Of a stretch of 7,485 nt of DNA, positions 5,650-7,485 are shown one piece after another (positions within the stretch are counted from its first letter, which is position 1; every line of letters begins with the position of its first letter). Under the pieces are notes generated by a model that saw only the letters and a program-made list of their open reading frames with translations, made no database searches and had not been told where the DNA came from. A program made the position numbers and the translations under genes. Location of the stretch: NCBI GenBank assembly GCA_016202745.1, contig JACQOB010000139.1, positions 1 to 7,485 of the forward strand, written 5' to 3'. The stretch comes from Candidatus Aenigmatarchaeota archaeon. GTDB lineage: Archaea > Aenigmatarchaeota > Aenigmatarchaeia > QMZP01.

Positions 5650-7127
5650 ACCTTCGAAACCCCCTCGTATCTGGAACCCTCGGACTGCAGCTCAAGGGTG
5701 GCGTTGTCTGCGAATTCACGCTGGTTGAGCGCGCCGGATTCGCTGAACGTTTTTTCCACGAAAGCGATGTCAATTCCTATACCGTCCTGGTCATCATGGA
5801 TGCTCCCCCTGTGGGGTATGAGGCCTGCCTTGCCTTCCGGCACGAACGTATCCATAGACGAGTATCCGTACCGCTCAATATTCTTTGCCTTCCGGGAAGC
5901 CTCACCCCAGTATTCCTTCAGGAAAACCTTTACTGCAAGCTCCCTCCCCCCAGCCCTGATCGTCTCCGTGCGCTCAACCAGGGACGCCCTGCTTTCCGTG
6001 AACTCGCCGAAATATTTGCCCATCATCAGCAAATCCGCGCCAAGCGCATATGCGATGTTCATGTAGCCGGCGTTCTCTATGCCGCCGTCGGCGCATATGG
6101 GTATTATTTTCCCCTTGTCTTTTGCATACTGGTCCCTTGCCGCCGCTGCCTTCATTATTGCGGTTGCCTGCCCGCGGCCCGTCCTTTTTACCTCCCTTGT
6201 GGTGCAGCCGTATCCAGGCCCCTGGCCGACCTTCACTATGTCGGCTCCCGCCTCTGCCGCAAGGAGGAAGCCGTCCACGTCAATGAAGTTGCCCGCCATT
6301 AGGGGGATTTCAGGGTACATGGATTTCAGCTTCCTTATTGCAGAGAATGCATAATCACTTTTCGCATCAGAAGTGTCAATCACAAGCATGTCACATTCCG
6401 CCTCCACAACAAGCGCCCTGGCCCTTTTCAAGTCCTGCCTGAAAGTCGAGACCGCGCCGGCAAACCGATACCGGCCTTCCTTGTCCACAAACTCCTGCGG
6501 GTACCGGACATGCTTGCTTATGTCAGACCAGAAGACGGCCGCAACGTATTTCCCCCCCTTGTCCACTATCGGAAGAATCCCAAGCCCCCTCGAAAGGAGA
6601 ATTTCATTGGCATCTTCAAGGGGCATGCCGTCAGATCCTGTGACGACGTCCTTGAGCGGGATCATCCTCTCGGCGACCTTCTTTCCGGCGTCCTCTCTTG
6701 GGTGGTATTTTTTCTCGGTAATCACCCCGGCAAGGCTGCCATCGCTGACAACAGGAAAATTTGAGTACCCTGTCCTTCGCTGCAGCTCAATCAGGTCCCC
6801 AATAAGCATATCAGGCTTTACTGTTGTCACGTTGTAATTGAACCCAGCCTTTGCCTTCTTTATGCTCCTTCCAAGCTCAACCTGCTCCCTGATTGGGAGG
6901 CTCCTGGGAAGCACGCCCATGCCGCCGTATTTGGCCAGCTCTATTGAGAGCCTGTCGCCTGTCACGCATTGCATGGCTGCGGAAAACCATCCGAGCGGTA
7001 TGTACATGTCAGGCGTAATCTGGTATCCAAGGCTGACCTTCTCAGGCGTAACACCTCTTTTCTGCCGACCAGAAATGATAAGATATTCGTCCAAGGATCT
7101 CGAAACATCGCCTGTAAACTTCGCCAT
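5646..7127 (-). CDS. guaB: IMP dehydrogenase, Tritrichomonas foetus-like type
   Basis: IMP dehydrogenase (EC 1.1.1.205) oxidises IMP to XMP with NAD, the committed step to GMP. From ATG 7127 the protein has 493 residues: an N-terminal barrel part (1-100) with IPLxxxSAAMQCVTG, two CBS domains (about 101-157 and 158-212), and the rest of the barrel. Active-site features are present: Asp251 in IDTSD, catalytic Cys308 in GPGYGCTTR, ADGG (346-349), and the flap Arg419-Tyr420 followed by VPEG. The segments GRGQATA (317-323) and KEYWGEAS (404-411), and the MQxVxG motif near residue 52, match what I recall of the T. foetus enzyme rather than ordinary bacterial or archaeal GuaB. The Ser that normally sits two residues before the catalytic Cys is Tyr306. 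Start choice: ATG 7127 gives MAKF, like T. foetus, with GGTGGGG just upstream; a GTG at 7136 would add three residues. It is the first gene of an operon with the PurA-like gene. Confidence 0.9.
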   Translation of the reverse strand: MAKFTGDVSRSLDEYLIISGRQKRGVTPEKVSLGYQITPDMYIPLGWFSAAMQCVTGDRLSIELAKYGGMGVLPRSLPIREQVELGRSIKKAKAGFNYNVTTVKPDMLIGDLIELQRRTGYSNFPVVSDGSLAGVITEKKYHPREDAGKKVAERMIPLKDVVTGSDGMPLEDANEILLSRGLGILPIVDKGGKYVAAVFWSDISKHVRYPQEFVDKEGRYRFAGAVSTFRQDLKRARALVVEAECDMLVIDTSDAKSDYAFSAIRKLKSMYPEIPLMAGNFIDVDGFLLAAEAGADIVKVGQGPGYGCTTREVKRTGRGQATAIMKAAAARDQYAKDKGKIIPICADGGIENAGYMNIAYALGADLLMMGKYFGEFTESRASLVERTETIRAGGRELAVKVFLKEYWGEASRKAKNIERYGYSSMDTFVPEGKAGLIPHRGSIHDDQDGIGIDIAFVEKTFSESGALNQREFADNATLELQSEGSRYEGVSKV

Positions 7128-7163
7128 CAACCCCACCAGAAATTATATCATATTGTGGGTTAG

Positions 7164-7171
7164 CTTTTTAA
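7164..7171 (-). promoter_or_regulatory. TATA-like promoter of the guaB-purA operon
   Basis: On the minus strand TTAAAAAG, preceded by C/A-rich bases that could serve as a BRE, is centred about 40 bp before ATG 7127. Transcription would then begin near 7141 and leave a leader of about 14 nt that contains the GGTGGGG ribosome site (7131-7137). A second AT-rich stretch nearer the gene (7141-7150) is too close to the start codon to be the TATA box. Confidence 0.4.
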
Positions 7172-7176
7172 GGGGA

Positions 7177-7485
7177 TCACGCGCCCAGCAGGATTCCCAC
7201 CGCATAGCCCAGCAGTGCCGCGATGGAACCTATTATTGCGATCTGTGCGCCGCTCTTGAGCCACCAGCCGATCGTCATCTTCGCCTTCACGGCACCGACA
7301 AGGAAAAGGGCCGCTATCGACATTATGAAGGACGCTATTATGCCGGCTTTGGGCGCCATCAGGAAGAACGGGATGAGCGGTATGAAAGAGCCCGCGAAGG
7401 TGGCCGCGCCGACAAGGAAGGTGTTCTTCACGGGGTCCTCGTAGTCCGACCGGGACAGGTGAAGCTCCTCTGTCATCATCGTCTC
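7177..7485 (-). CDS. VIT1/CCC1-family membrane transporter, C-terminal part
   Basis: Only the C-terminal ~102 residues lie in the window, and the frame stays open to the right edge, so the gene is cut by the window. The visible part contains an MTEELxL segment, a YEDPVKN turn, and then three hydrophobic segments (about residues 20-41, 45-66 and 75-99 counted from the first Met at 7479). The first of these carries the GSFIPLIPFF pattern typical of the membrane half of VIT1/CCC1 proteins, which move iron or manganese out of the cytosol in characterised members. The metal-binding loop and the first membrane helices would lie outside the window, so substrate and completeness cannot be judged. The Met-Met at 7479 is unlikely to be the true start, because the family has N-terminal helices before this point. 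The stop lies about 50 bp before the guaB start. Confidence 0.75.
   Translation of the reverse strand, partial: ETMMTEELHLSRSDYEDPVKNTFLVGAATFAGSFIPLIPFFLMAPKAGIIASFIMSIAALFLVGAVKAKMTIGWWLKSGAQIAIIGSIAALLGYAVGILLGA

Noticed and set aside
5464..6066. 200-residue plus-strand open frame across the purA-guaB junction
   Set aside because: It is antisense to two clearly recognised enzymes, shows no family motif, and its composition looks like a reverse-strand shadow.
5586..6302. 238-residue plus-strand open frame
   Set aside because: It is antisense to the IMPDH gene and overlaps other shadow frames; it is Cys/Pro/Arg-rich and has no recognisable domain or promoter.

Overview
The window looks like a piece of an archaeal chromosome, most likely from a DPANN-type lineage (Micrarchaeota/Diapherotrites-like). 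This is inferred from archaeal-style TATA boxes close to start codons with little or no leader, class III signal-peptide (pilin-like) N-termini, very dense N-glycosylation sequons on surface proteins, and tight gene packing. No rRNA, tRNA or marker gene is present to fix the lineage.

Left part (48-3340, minus strand): two abutting genes for membrane-anchored, probably extracellular proteins. The upstream one (672 aa) has a KKG-F-x-FSLDA pilin-like anchor preceded by an unusual 40-residue extension. That extension is encoded by a hairpin-rich, REP/MITE-like DNA element. The downstream one (423 aa) has a similar single N-terminal anchor. Together they look like a surface or pilus-like pair made as an operon, but neither belongs to a family I can name.

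Middle (3341-4260): a 190-bp divergent promoter region drives the surface operon leftwards and one rightward gene for a cysteine-free, highly charged coiled-coil protein (209 aa). A short convergent spacer follows.

Right part (4261-7485, minus strand): a two-gene purine operon. An IMP dehydrogenase of the Tritrichomonas foetus-like type is overlapped by 4 bp (ATGA) with a strongly divergent adenylosuccinate synthetase (PurA). The two enzymes normally start the GMP and AMP branches from IMP. Both keep their family frame but carry substitutions at positions that matter in characterised enzymes: the catalytic His of PurA is Glu, and the IMP-phosphate Ser of IMPDH is Tyr. The IMPDH promoter sits just after the end of a VIT1/CCC1-type membrane transporter gene, which runs off the right edge of the window.

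The points most worth following up are the altered PurA/IMPDH pair and the palindromic element read through as coding sequence at the start of the pilin-like gene.
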